The notes under the pieces were generated by a model, which searched no databases, was not told the DNA's origin, and was given only the letters and a program-made list of their open reading frames with translations. Shown piece after piece: positions 36,583 to 46,388 of a stretch of 64,000 bases of DNA. Source of the stretch: Cheilinus undulatus. Lineage: Eukaryota > Chordata > Actinopteri > Labriformes > Labridae. Made by a program: the position numbers and the translations under genes. Position 1 is the first letter of the stretch. Every line of letters begins with the position of its first letter. The DNA lies in contig NC_054881.1 of NCBI RefSeq assembly GCF_018320785.1, forward strand, positions 20,708,275-20,772,274, read 5' to 3'.

Positions 36583-39500
36583 CAGTTATTAATTTGCTCC
36601 CATTGCTGTTATGTGTATATTTGGTGGTGTGGCTGTTCTGGGGTCCCCCTGCCCTTCCTCAAGCCTATGTGGAAAACATCAAGCAGGAACAGAGCATGTT
36701 CCGACTCTTTCTGTGCCTACAAGGAAATCCTGAGACAGGGAGAGAAGCAGCAATAAACCCCTGAGCAGAGCAGGCATCAGTGACAACAGAATTACATTGA
36801 TATAGATGTAGATATAGCATAGAGGAGGAGCTGGGGTGGAGGAGGGTTGCAAAAAGCAGCTTTCAGAGGGAGCAGCAAAGCATAGTAAGGCTAGGGCAGT
36901 TTAAATATGGCAGCATGAGTGCATTTAGCCAATAGTGTGCTTAGAACAAAACAGCTGGTTGTCAGCTGATGAGGGCTTGCATGGGTCAGCTGATCTCAAA
37001 TATATGTCAGAACTTGACTTTGCTGCCTACCTGTACTAATACTTTGCGCTCAATTAGTTTGCAACCATTGTGTCCACCTTGTGTCCAAAATATCAATATA
37101 ATCATTAACTGAAGACTTTTGGACTCGTGTCATTACCTTCTTTTCATTCTTAATTGTGTTGTTAAACTGAATCATCCACCTTTTACATCCCTTGTCACTT
37201 TTTAAAAATTTCCAAACTCTGTTCTCTCTTTTCAGGCACTTCCGACAGAAGTTTAACGTCTATCTGCTGTTTCTTCCTGAGCTGCTCTTCCTGCTCTGTC
37301 TCTTCGGTTACTTAGTCCTCATGATTCTCTACAAGTGGTTAGCATTCGGCGCACGAGACTCCAGCCAAGCTCCCAGTATCCTCATCCACTTCATTAATAT
37401 GTTTGTCATGCAGGGGAAGGACATGACTCCTTTGTACCCAGGACAGGTATGTCTCCATGACAGCATGTGCATGAGTATGAGCTCTTTTGTATTCTGATCC
37501 CTCTAAGTGTTTATCTTTTTTTTGTCCTTATTCTGAAGACTGGGCTGCAGATTTTCTTGGTGTTGATAGCTATGCTGTCAGTTCCTGTTCTGCTGTTAGG
37601 AAAACCTCTGTACCTGTACTGGCTGTACCGTGGAGGCAAAGGCCTGCGCAGACGCAGAGTATGAATCACCAGATAACTGCATAATTGAAGTATTTTCAGT
37701 AACTGTTGGTACTTGTGTAAATCAATGCTTTGGTTTCACCTCAGGGTTATGAGAGGGTGAGGCGTGTAAGCGAGGATGAAAATTCTGCACCAGCTACGTA
37801 TGAAGAGGATGAAGAGGAGGGACTTGATGAAGTGCCAAGCAGAGAAGCTCTTCCCAAACAGGTCAGAGATCTACTGGTGTCCTGTCCCTGTTAAGTGTTG
37901 TGAATCAATATGCATTATATTGAATACACTCCCTGTATCTTATTGTGATTCAGTGCAATCTCAGATCCTTTTAAGAGTCATCAGGTATCATTGTCTAACA
38001 GACGCTGTGTGCCTCTAGGAACAGACTTGAAATTCTCAGTCCTTTAAGTGAACAAGCAGTTAGTGTTAAATGATTTCTTTTTCTGTGTGGCATTCACGTA
38101 TACAATGTAAATGCTGCTATGTCTTCATCCATATAGCATTGTATCTGTATAGGTTGTTTGCAGACAATGTCATGTTGCAGCAAAGAATTCCAAATAGGGG
38201 GTAAGAAGGGACGTCTCCACAGAGAAGTGCTAGCAAAATACCAACATTTTGGGCCATTTTTAAAACAAATGGGGAAAAAAGTTCGAGCTACTTTTGGTTC
38301 CTGAAAGTAGAGACACATTCATGTTAAAAAAAAGAAAAAAAAAAAAGAGAAGTTTAAAACGCTCATGGACAAATAGAATCAGACATTGTTAAAAGCCTCC
38401 ATATAAAGCCTCAGATAGCACTTTTGTATGGTCTGTTTCCAACAAGTGGTATGGTTTGGTTCAGTACAGTTTGACATGACAGTAAACCCAGATCTTGTTT
38501 GTCTTTTCCTAGTTAATGTCTGTCCAGCTTGCTGGTTGTGGTGGGAAATCCATCTCTTTTTAGAGATCTGGGTCATTTGGCTTAACTCAGCAGTAACAGT
38601 GGTTATTTTGGCTCCCACACAGCTTTACATTTGGTACCAGTTTGTCTTTTTAAATGTGGATTAAATTTTAAAAAATGGAAGAAAGGAAACTGGCTCTTAA
38701 ATACAGTATGTGCTGGCTCCTTCTGTTCTTAAAAAAGAGTCGTTTCCTAGAACAGGTTCGTTCAGAAACAACACATCAACACTCTGTGGCTTATCCCACT
38801 GTCTTTTTTTTTCTTAATAGTATATCTGTGTAGCTTAGCTTTATAGCTGTAAAAAGGGTACAGCTGGTCTTTTACCTATGTTTAAGACTCCTCAAGAACC
38901 CTGTCTCCCTTCATCTGGCTAGACCTGTTTAAGAACGTATGTAGGACTGTGCCATTTGTGATGTCAATCCCCTCCATGTCGGGTAAATTGGTCAACCTGT
39001 GGAAAAAAAACATTTTTTTGTAAAGTGTATTAATCACACCAGTGTATGTAGCAATTTTCTGATAACAACTGCAACATACAGGTCTATTTAGAGCATTAAA
39101 ATACCCGCTTTTACACAGTTCCATTCATTCCTAACTAGTTTTTCTTCACTTCCTGCCCCCCCATCTGATATTCATGCATTGTTGCACCAAACTCTCAATT
39201 TAGAATCTGTCACAATCAGCATTTACATGACTTGATGTGATTTTACTATTCACCTAAAGCAGACACAATTCTTTGAATATTACTGCATGCATATATTATG
39301 GATTTGTTTTTTTTGTTGTTGGGTATCGTTTATCTCTTAATGATTTTTTTCACTCTTGCTGTCATTTGAGTGAACTGTTGTGTAATTTTTGTATGTTTTT
39401 GCCTGTCATCACATCTTTCCAAAGGATTACTGCTAAAAATATGCCTGCTGATTAACACTGGCACACTTACAGAAATGCTGATTGAAATATGTCACACTCA

Positions 39501-41907
39501 CAAATGAAAAAAGAAATGTTAGAGTAAAAGTCACATCACAGAAAGGAATCAGATGTTTAACCTTTTTTTTAATCATGTCAGCACAAGCATTGTCTTTTTA
39601 CACCAATAATGTACACTGTGTTTGTGCAGATATCTTATAAATTATTTGTATTGTTTTACAGTTTGACTTTGCAGATGTGCTCCTGCACCAAGCTATTCAC
39701 ACCATAGAGTACTGCCTGGGCTGTATCTCCAACACAGCGTCTTACCTTCGTCTCTGGGCACTCAGCTTAGCTCATGCTCGTAAGTACATATAGGAGAAAG
39801 CACATCATCCATGCATCTTCAGTTTTTTTGCTTTTAGATAATTTTAATTTGTCTTATTTTACTATAATTTTAGAGTTGTCAGAGGTGTTGTGGTCCATGG
39901 TAATGCGTTTGGGTCTGAGGATCACCACGAGAGTCGGGGTTGTGTTTCTGGTCCCTGTTTTTGGCCTCTTTGCCACGCTCACTGTGTCCATCCTACTTGT
40001 CATGGAGGGCCTGTCAGCATTCCTCCATGCTCTCAGACTTCACTGGTGAGTCTCATTGTACCAACTAATCAGGATGCTTCCAATCATATATTAGCTAAGT
40101 TTTAGTGATAGTCATTGCAATAGGTGGTAGCTGTTCTAATCAGCTGATTATTCTGTCAATGAGTTGATTGAGCATTAGGCTTAAAATTTCAAAGTTCAGC
40201 AGGATACTTATCTTCACAGTATGTCAGCACATTTCTTGTTTTGTATTAGCCACCTCCCCAAAACCTTAAAAAGTTAAATTATTGGCAGAAGAGATCATAA
40301 AATCCCCAAATTGAAGTTAAAATTTCTCCTCTTCTTACGTTTTATGACGTCTTTATTCATTGTCATTATTAAGAATTAAAAAAAAAAGCCTCAATGATAA
40401 ATATTTAAAATGCCATTATTAGACAACAGATAAACTTGCTGTTTCACCTTGCATTTGGTCACATTATGGGCATATTGGAACAGTGAGGCTACTTCCTTTA
40501 GTTTTGCTATAGATTGAAACCATCAAAAATGAACATGAGAAAAGAGATCAACATTGCAGCTTGTATTTCCAGGTGTTTACATCTGGATCTGATGTACAAC
40601 TTAGAAGAGAGCACCTTCTGTTTAACCGTGTGAGCTAAAGTACTGGAACATGTGACTTATAGGCGTGTTTTGTTGTCACGTATTGTTCTTCTATGGTGCA
40701 TTAATAGAGACACAAGGGGACAAAACAAAAAAAACAACACAGCAGGTTTATGTCAGTTATTGGCTCCAAATGTAGGTTTTGATTATTTTTCAATTAATCG
40801 GCCAGCACTAGTGAAAGCTGTAAAGAAAGATCTTAAAACAACTGTTAGTGACATCAGCAACAACCTCCAGAGGGCAGGAGTGAAGGTATCACCATCTACT
40901 GTTCACAGAAGACTTCATAAACAAAAGTACAGAGGCTACACCAGCAGATGCAAACCACTCATTAGCAAGAATAGGAAGGTCAGAATGTGCCCAAAAGCAC
41001 GGAGACAAGCCTCAAAAATTCTGGGACAAAGTATTATGGACTGATGAGACAAAGATTAAAGTGATGGAAAGGCTAAAGTTTGGAGAAATATAGGATCTGC
41101 TCATGATCCCAAACATACGAGCTCATCTGTTAAACACAGTGGAGGTAATGTCATGGCTTAGGCTTGCATGGCTTCTTCTGGGACGGGCTCATTAATCTTC
41201 AGTGATGATGTAACACGTGTCAGCAGTAGCAAAATTAACTTAGAAGTCTACAGAAACATTTTTCTGCCAATTTAAGGAAAGATGCAACCAAACTGATTAA
41301 GAGATCCTTCGTCATGCAGCAAGGTAATGCCCCAAAACACACTGCCAAACAACAAAGGAGTTCATCAGGGGAAAGAAGTCGAAGGTTTCCGACTAGACAA
41401 GCCAAGCTCCAGACTTAAACACTATAGAGGATGCCTTTGACCTGATGTAAATACCTGAAAATTTAAGCTGAAATGTTGAAATTTTGTCTCATATTCATGT
41501 TTTGATAAACTTTTGGAGGGGAGTATGCCTGCCTATACTCTGAGTTTTACTGGAGGGCATCTCCACATGGTGCAAGATACAGCAACTGACTGAAACCGAA
41601 ATTTGTCCCCAAACAAAGTAATCTTTTCAGGTCCTAATAAAGATACCTGGAACATTTGTCCATTAAGTTGATGTATGCATGTCCTTTTAGGGTTTCCACA
41701 GATTAAGACATGGAGTTCATTGTTTGCAATGAAAGAATGTTAAATTGTTAAATTTAAATTTAAACCTTGTTAAATGTTTTCATTGTGCTTATCTTTTGAT
41801 TTAGGGTGGAGTTTCAGAACAAGTTCTACCACGGGACCGGTGTCAAGTTTGTGCCCTTCGACTTCTCCCTACTGCCGTCTGTTTTTGAACAGGACGGCTT
41901 GCTTTAA
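19558..41907 (+). CDS. atp6v0a2: V-type proton ATPase 116 kDa subunit a2 (20 coding exons)
   Basis: Twenty exons join in frame to 846 residues (human a2 has 856): 19558-19668, 19914-19992, 20165-20262, 27051-27188, 27576-27673, 27772-27898, 30303-30385, 30482-30575, 30663-30875, 33382-33532, 33641-33780, 33872-34029, 34132-34222, 34312-34430, 37236-37446, 37539-37658, 37745-37861, 39662-39779, 39874-40045, 41805-41907. The product is the membrane Vo subunit that provides the proton half-channels. The a2 form serves the Golgi and endosomes. The cytosolic N-half covers about residues 1-395 and the transmembrane half follows. The essential channel arginine is R746 in [35 protein letters not shown] and [14 protein letters not shown] favour a2 over a1, a3 or a4. 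The ATG gives MVFRSEE, one residue shorter than mammalian MGSLFRSE. Confidence 0.95.
20796..21334 (-). mobile_element. MITE (about 540 bp), first of an inverted pair
   Basis: Right edge GTTAAGCACTG followed by TA; left edge only partly preserved (AGAAATTTATTAGACCACC). The body is the reverse complement of the element at 21832-22377 with modest divergence. Shared blocks include CAGTGAGCTCTCCACGTTTTACC and GAGCCGGCTCACTGGGCTTCTC, read on the opposite strand. No coding capacity. It lies in atp6v0a2 intron 3. Confidence 0.75.
21832..22377 (+). mobile_element. MITE (546 bp), second of an inverted pair
   Basis: Complete element with terminal inverted repeats CAGTGCTTAACAAATTTAT and, at the other end, AATAAATTTGTTAAGCACTG. 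It is flanked by TA on both sides, as expected of a Tc1/mariner-mobilised MITE. It has no open frame. The partner copy 500 bp to the left is inverted. Confidence 0.8.
22380..27050 (+). other. atp6v0a2: Remainder of atp6v0a2 intron 3
   Basis: Apart from repeat X copy 3 (about 25540-26065), I recognise nothing. Reading frames here are short and lack domains. A tRNA-like or SINE head was looked for near 24960-25080 and not convincingly found. Confidence 0.5.
25540..26065 (-). mobile_element. Dispersed repeat X, copy 3 (inverted)
   Basis: Read on the minus strand, it contains ATGGATTGGCCAG-like sequence, then GACAGTAGCTATGGGCGGG, then an ATG at 25883 opening ATGGCTGCCACAGG. This is the same order as copy 2. 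Further on it has TTTGTTGCTCTGATT and GTCCAATCACC, as in copy 1. Edges are approximate. Confidence 0.5.
27051..27898 (+). CDS. atp6v0a2: atp6v0a2 exons 4-6 (cytosolic coiled arm)
   Basis: These exons cover residues 97-217. They hold the conserved antiparallel helix ([20 protein letters not shown]), the [11 protein letters not shown] segment, the variable exon 5 with acidic [11 protein letters not shown], and the highly conserved GAKLGFVSGLI and [16 protein letters not shown] blocks of the distal lobe. Exon 5 ends with two bases of a glycine codon that exon 6 completes. Confidence 0.92.
28617..28659 (+). repeat. (CA)n microsatellite
   Basis: About 21 CA units with two interruptions (CG and CC). 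Confidence 0.9.
29200..29535 (+). mobile_element. Dispersed repeat X, copy 4 (3' part)
   Basis: Contains TTGTTGCTCTGATTGG as in copy 1, and TGTTTCCCAGA...CAGTCTATCTGGTATATCTGG, which parallels the right end of copy 2 (CAGTCTATCTGGTGTGTCAGG). The exon-like part is not recognisable. Confidence 0.45.
30303..30875 (+). CDS. atp6v0a2: atp6v0a2 exons 7-9 (distal cytosolic lobe)
   Basis: Residues 218-347. Conserved [21 protein letters not shown], the split cysteine codon leading into CYHCHLYP, a long helix ([22 protein letters not shown]) and [30 protein letters not shown] are all present. These match the a2 isoform closely. Confidence 0.93.
31197..31322 (+). mobile_element. Short LINE-tail-like fragment
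   Basis: ATCCATCCATTTTCTATACCGC, then GTCATTGGGCGAGAGGCGGGG and TGGTCGCCAGTCAAT. This sequence is very common in fish genomes and is generally regarded as part of a retroposon tail. A later part of the same consensus (TTCTTGCTGTGAGGCAACAG) appears at 35655-35735. The LINE family is not certain. Confidence 0.5.
31622..31805 (+). repeat. Possible short dispersed repeat
   Basis: Starts TTAAAGGAGCAGTGTGTAAC, a head I recognise as recurrent in fish introns, and ends near GAATGAAGACC. No frame, no clear inverted repeats. Confidence 0.3.
31840..33280 (-). mobile_element. Degenerate Tc1-like transposon
   Basis: The minus strand holds two transposase stretches. One (32606-32830) matches the paired-type DNA-binding region ([17 protein letters not shown]). 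The other (32162-32395) matches the catalytic part ([18 protein letters not shown]). The first catalytic block is not readable. Inverted sequences AATATTCACCCCCT (31969-) and CAGGGGGTTAATATT (33145-) mark the ends approximately. It sits in atp6v0a2 intron 9, opposite to the gene. Confidence 0.8.
33382..34430 (+). CDS. atp6v0a2: atp6v0a2 exons 10-14 (first membrane segments and luminal loop)
   Basis: Residues 348-567. The stretch runs from [21 protein letters not shown] through the first membrane segments ([39 protein letters not shown]) to a luminal loop with possible N-glycosylation (NKT, NVS), then [13 protein letters not shown] and a further helix. Exon 10 has two good donors 10 nt apart (GAG|GTAAGCCCAG|GTAAGA at 33523 and 33533). 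Only the second keeps the frame into exon 11. Confidence 0.93.
36304..36483. mobile_element. MITE-like fragment
   Basis: Begins CCAACACCATTCCAAAAATG and ends GGTTTCTAAAAAGTTGGGAC. The two ends are partly complementary (CCAAC...GTTGG). This is a recognisable fish repeat with no coding frame. Confidence 0.5.
36540..36581 (+). repeat. Compound (CA)n(TA)n microsatellite
   Basis: Five CA units run directly into about sixteen TA units. Confidence 0.9.
37236..37861 (+). CDS. atp6v0a2: atp6v0a2 exons 15-17 (membrane helices and acidic loop)
   Basis: Residues 567-716. Exon 15 opens with [10 protein letters not shown] and carries [19 protein letters not shown]. Exon 16 is a membrane helix ([26 protein letters not shown]) ending in the basic run LRRRR. 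Exon 17 encodes the variable cytosolic loop between helices, strongly acidic ([11 protein letters not shown]), which differs between a-subunit isoforms and species. Confidence 0.92.
37862..39661 (+). other. atp6v0a2: atp6v0a2 intron 17
   Basis: A 1.8-kb intron with short A-rich runs near 38330 and no recognised element or gene. Confidence 0.6.
39662..41907 (+). CDS. atp6v0a2: atp6v0a2 exons 18-20 (proton channel helices and C-terminus)
   Basis: Residues 717-846. Exon 18 carries [28 protein letters not shown]746 aligns with the arginine (R735 of yeast Vph1) that is essential for proton transfer to the c-ring. Exon 19 continues with [15 protein letters not shown] and a last long hydrophobic helix ending ALRLHW. 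Exon 20 encodes [23 protein letters not shown] and the stop. The glutamine codon after AHA is split between exons 18 and 19. Confidence 0.94.
40565..41520 (+). mobile_element. Degenerate Tc1-like transposon in atp6v0a2 intron 19
   Basis: A 130-codon open stretch at 40652-41044 includes a transposase DNA-binding part ([32 protein letters not shown]). Just after it, in another frame, comes LWTDETK, the first catalytic aspartate block. [13 protein letters not shown] follows near 41320 with the second block altered (GNA instead of a D-containing triplet). Frameshifts and stops break it throughout. Edges are approximate. Confidence 0.75.
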
Positions 41908-42115
41908 AACAAGACAAGGACTCTGAGGTGTATGAAGGAAAGCAGACTTTATAATTGGTAAGGGGCTTGAAGGGGCTTTGAATTCTCCACACTGTGATAA
42001 CGACGACAAACCTTCAAGATTGAAACTCACTCTTGTAGCGTTTTTTCACCATGACAATTTTTAAAACATTTTCGGCTGTGCTGACTGCCTTACTACATTA
42101 TCCAGCAAACCTTTG

Positions 42116-42121
42116 AATAAA
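42116..42121 (+). other. atp6v0a2: atp6v0a2 polyadenylation signal
   Basis: AATAAA about 210 nt after the stop codon. A second AATAAA at 42776-42781 could give a longer 3' UTR. Confidence 0.55.
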
Positions 42122-43358
42122 AAGACGCTCAAAATTCCTGTTCAGTTAACTAGTTAATTTTGTAGGCAACACTTACTTAGCACTACTTTTATGGGTGAAT
42201 TTGAATTTTTGATTTGCATTGTGCTGTGTAAACTGGTTTTGTATTATTTACATGTTATTTAAAGTGAGAAATTATACAGCACAATGTAAAGTTAAAATAC
42301 ATCACAACAAAACGACTGAAGTCCATTTCAAGCATCCTGATAGTGCCATAGAGATTTATTTCTGGTGATGATACGTGGATGGATGCCTTTGGCTTTTTAA
42401 CCTGAGGAGAGCAAACCTGTCAGCAGCAAAATCTTAAATCTAAACATTAAAGCCCCTTTTTGTGAGACGTATTGTCACAAAGCACTTTGCAGAAATGATT
42501 GTACAATTAAAATTTTTCACTACTGACTGTGATGATGCCAAATGAAAACTAATCTACAACTGTTAGCTGTTCGCTTATTTACTTATTAATGCATTTATTT
42601 AAATGTAACCTCCCCTGTAATCAATAGTAAACTATCAAAAACTCAAGAAAAAGTCAAGAAGCCTTAGGTCTTTCTTTGATGATACTGCTTGTTGCATTTG
42701 TTAATAATTTATCACGGTATTTATTTAAATATTTGTCTGTACAAGAGTCTAATATTTTACCATTTTGATGTGTTGAATAAAGGTTTCAAGAAATGCAAGC
42801 ATAACAGCCTGAATGTTTTTTTCTTTGCTCCCTCTATCATTAAATTTTGTGTTAAGTTTGATGATAAAGCAAACTGTTGTTTGCATGAATGGCTCCTACA
42901 TTTAACTTTGTGAAATGTTCTGCCATGTTTCAGCTACAGTTTAAAGTATCAGGGCTACATTTTTATATTAGTCTCAACATGAAAAACTTAAAAATATCCT
43001 AGTTCTTTTTTAAAACAGCATTCATACACTGCATGAGCATAAAATTTCTATAAATACGCCCTTCTTTGTCTGAAACCTAAGCCATCCATCGATGGAGAAC
43101 TGGAGCAGGAGTATGAAGGGGTAAGCTCATACACTCATTATTTGAAGAAGTAGTTTCTATTTTTATGGCCAGGCTGCTCTCCATTTTGGCTGTAGCCTCT
43201 TTTATAACAGTGTGAAGTGGTGATGAGGTTGCAGAGAGGGAAAAACAAGGAGAAATATGCTCATGACTTAAAAGCGATGTGAGCTGTTAGTTGTTTGGTT
43301 TGAAACAATCTTACAATCATGTACAGTTTTAATGACGTGGAGAGACAAACACCTATGC
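42122..43358. other. Intergenic DNA after atp6v0a2
   Basis: AT-rich sequence. The second AATAAA (42776-42781) is the only item of note. Confidence 0.5.
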
Positions 43359-43822
43359 TATATTGCCAAAGGTATTCACTCACCCATCCAAATAATTGAA
43401 ATCAGGTGTTCCAATCACTTCCATGGCCACAGGTGTATAAAATCAAGCACCTAGGCATGCAGACTGTTTCTACAAACATTTGTGAGAGAATGGGTCGCTC
43501 TCAGGAGCTCAGTGAATACCAGCGTGGTACTGTGATAGGATGCCACCTGTGCAACAAGTCCAGTGGTGAAATTTCCTCGCTCCTAAATATTCCACAGTCA
43601 ACTGTCAGTGGTATTATAACAAAGTGGAAGTGATTGGGAACGACAGCAACTCAGCCACAAAGTGGTAGGCCACGTAAAATGACGGAGCAGGGTGAACGGA
43701 TGCTGAGGCCCATAGTGCGCAAATGTCGCCAACTTTCTACAGAGTCAATCGCTACAGACCTCCAAACTTCATGTGGCCTTTGGGTTAGCTCAAGAACAGT
43801 GTGTAGAGAGTTTCATGTAAAT
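43359..43822 (+). mobile_element. 5' part of a Tc1-like transposon
   Basis: Starts with TATATTGCCAAAGG, a terminus I recognise from a widespread fish Tc1 family. A transposase start follows (MGRSQELSEYQRGTVIGCHL, helix-turn-helix LLNIPQSTVSGIITKWK). One stop codon interrupts the frame at 43631. The match ends abruptly near 43822 before any catalytic motif, and no right terminus is nearby. Confidence 0.75.
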
Positions 43823-44554
43823 AAGCTCTTAGAAGTAACACAAAATGTTGTTTTTTTCAGTGGCCACAAGCATGAAGTTTCCATGTATTAATTTACAGGG
43901 GTCTGAACATTAACTTAGGCCCTGCACTCTCAGTTGAAAACAGTTTAACCTTTGGAACAGCTCGATCAAGAAGGAGCCAGGCCTCAGGAGAATCCAAACT
44001 AACTTGTCTTTTCAAGGGTAAAGTTATCCATGATGGATCCGTTTTAAAGCACTGTCATGAACACTACAGATGAAAGCAGAAGTAAACTTTTACAACCCAG
44101 CAACAATAGAGACCTGTGAGAAGAGCTCTGAAACTAAGGTCAAGAGGGCTTACTTGAGCCCTTATGATTTATTTTTCATTATAATACTCATCAGCAACAT
44201 AGTTTTTACCAAACAGAAAGATTCGGGACCTTTAAGAAAACATTAGGGCTTAAGCCCTGTGAACCACCCCTTTGCTCCGCCTGTGCTGATTCTACCTAAC
44301 TGTAATAGCTTAATATGAAGGCATTTTGGGGCTTTTAAGGGGTATGGACCTTGCTGTTGCGGCCAGGGGTCCTCCTTAGTAACTTCTTTAGATAAATAAC
44401 ATCTATTTCAATGCTTTTTTACTCTTGGTTCCTTAATAACATTTAAAGTACATGCCTTAATGATCAAAGGCCATTTTAAATATATACCTCCTACTTGATG
44501 TACACCTATAATGACTATTTTGAGCCTTCAGATAATAGCCTACCTAATGGTAAA
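43823..44554. other. Intergenic DNA without recognised features
   Basis: No convincing coding frame or element. Confidence 0.45.
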
Positions 44555-44818
44555 ACAACCTACTTGTACTTTTTTGAACTTTTACTTAATTAAGTTACTG
44601 GGAAAGGGCGTTACCTCTCTGTAATCTAAGTAGCATCAGTAACTAATAAGTAAAATAAAAACTACAGTTGCAAGAAAAAGTATGTGAACCCTTTGGGATT
44701 TCTTGGATTTCTGCATAAATTGGTCATAAAATTTGTTCTGATCTTCATCTGAGTCACAACAATAGAGGGTGGAAAAAGTATGTGAACCCTTAGGCTAACG
44801 ACTTCTCTAAGAGCTAAT

Positions 44819-45238
44819 GGGCTCTATGCATGAACTGCTTCCGCATCTGGCATTAGACCGCTCCCACACTTCTTGTGGGGAGAAGAGAAAGGCGTATGAT
44901 GGCAAATTTGTTTACTTCCTGTTTCATGAGTTACCTGAGCTGACTGTCAATGACGAGCTAAATTTAGCTGAATATGTACATTGCAGCATGCAGCAACGAT
45001 GTCCAGAGGTGCTTTTAACCTGTTTTTGAAACATCATTTTAGCATGTTTGGATGCCAAGCGATGATGATAGAGTAAACACAAACAACAATCAAAACAAAA
45101 AAAACCCAAAATGGACAAATTAAGGCAGTATAGGAGGGCTTAGATTCCATTTTGGCTTAACACGTTCGTTGGGCGGAAGTTGTGAAGCAGCCTTATTTTC
45201 CATCAGCAATACGCCACCCCCTGCCGTGCATAGAGCCC
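44819..45238. mobile_element. 420-bp DNA transposon nested in Tc1 copy 1
   Basis: Terminal inverted repeats GGGCTCTATGCA / TGCATAGAGCCC, with a 2-bp AT duplication (44817-44818 and 45239-45240). The Tc1 sister copy reads GAGCTAATTGGAGCC, an uninterrupted empty site, so both boundaries are fixed. A 70-codon frame crosses it (44817-45029) without a recognisable domain, so it is probably non-autonomous. A 2-bp AT target is described for ISL2EU-type elements; that assignment is tentative. Confidence 0.8.
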
Positions 45239-45370
45239 ATTGGAGCCAGGAGTCAGCCAACCTGGAGTCCAATCAATGTGATGAGATTGGATGTGTTGGT
45301 AAAAGCCCTTTAAAAAACACACACCAGTTCTGAGTTTGCTGTTCTCAAGAAGCATTGCCTGATGTGAACC

Positions 45371-46388
45371 ATGCCTGGCACAAAAGAGCCCTCAGAAGAC
45401 CTATGATCAAGAATTGTTGACTTGCATGAAGCTGGAAAGGGATACAAAAGTATCTCTAAAAGCCTTGATGTTCATGTGTCCACGGTAAGACAGTCTACAA
45501 ATGGAGAAAGTTCAGCACTGTTGCTACTCTCCCTAGGTGTGGTCATCCTGTAAAGATGACTGCAAGAGCACAGCACAGAATGCTCAATGAGGTAAAAAAG
45601 AATCCTAGAGTGTCAGCTAAAGACTTACAGAAATCTCTGGCACATGCTAACATTTGTGTTGACAAATCTACAGTAAGTAAAACATTAAACAAGAATGGAG
45701 TTCATGAGAGGACACCACGGAGGAAGCCACTGCTGTCCAAAAAAACAATGCTGCACATTTGAAGTTTGCAAAAGAGCACCTGGATGTTCCACAGCACTAC
45801 TGGCAAAATATTCTGTGGACAGATGAAACCAAAATTAAGTTGTTTGGAAGGAACACACAACGCTATGTGTGGAGAAAAAAAGACACAGCACACCAACATC
45901 AAAACCTCATCCCACCTGTGAAATATGGTGGAGGGGGCATCATGGTTTGGGGCTGCTTTGCTGCCTCAGGGCCTGGACGGATTGCTGTCATTGACGGAAA
46001 AATGAATTCCCAAATTTATCAAGACATTTTGCAGGAAAACTTAAGACCATCTGTCCGCCAACTGAAGCTCAACAGAGGATGGGTGATGCAACAGGACAAC
46101 GACCCAAAGCATAGAAGTAAATCAACAACAGAATGGCTTCATCAGAAGAAAATACGCCTTCTGGAGTGATCCAGTCAGAGTCCTGACCTCAACCCAATTG
46201 AGATGCTGTGGCATGACCTCAAGAGAACGATTCACACCAGACATCCCAAGAATATTGCTGAACTGAAACAGTTTTGTAAAGAGGAATGGTCCAAAATTCC
46301 TCCTGACCGTTGTGCAGATTTGATCTGCAACTACAGGAAACATTTGGTTGAGGTTATTGCTGCCAAAGGAGGGTCAACCAGTCATTAA
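45371..46388 (+). pseudogene. Tc1-type DD34E transposase, broken
   Basis: The three catalytic blocks are all visible: LWTDETK (D), MQQDNDPKH (D) and [11 protein letters not shown] (E). The helix-turn-helix part and the ending AAKGGSTSH are also present. It is disabled by a stop at codon 12 (TGA where related copies have CGA by my recollection), a 4-bp deletion near 45489 relative to the sister copy, a frame change near 45750 and a stop (TGA for TGG) near 46167. A cut-and-paste transposase in origin. Confidence 0.9.

Larger units (their letters stand above)
34431..37235 (+). other. atp6v0a2: atp6v0a2 intron 14 with several small repeats
   Basis: Holds a TTTTAGTC-type fragment (34690-34775), a LINE-tail-like piece (35655-35735), a MITE-like block (36304-36483) and a CA/TA microsatellite. 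The remainder is unremarkable AT-rich sequence. Confidence 0.55.

Noticed and set aside
40652-41044. 130-codon + strand frame as a host gene
   Set aside because: Its content ([26 protein letters not shown]) and the following LWTDETK show it is a decayed Tc1 transposase.
45759-46169. 136-codon frame as an independent gene
   Set aside because: It is the catalytic part of the Tc1 transposase pseudogene at 45371-46388.
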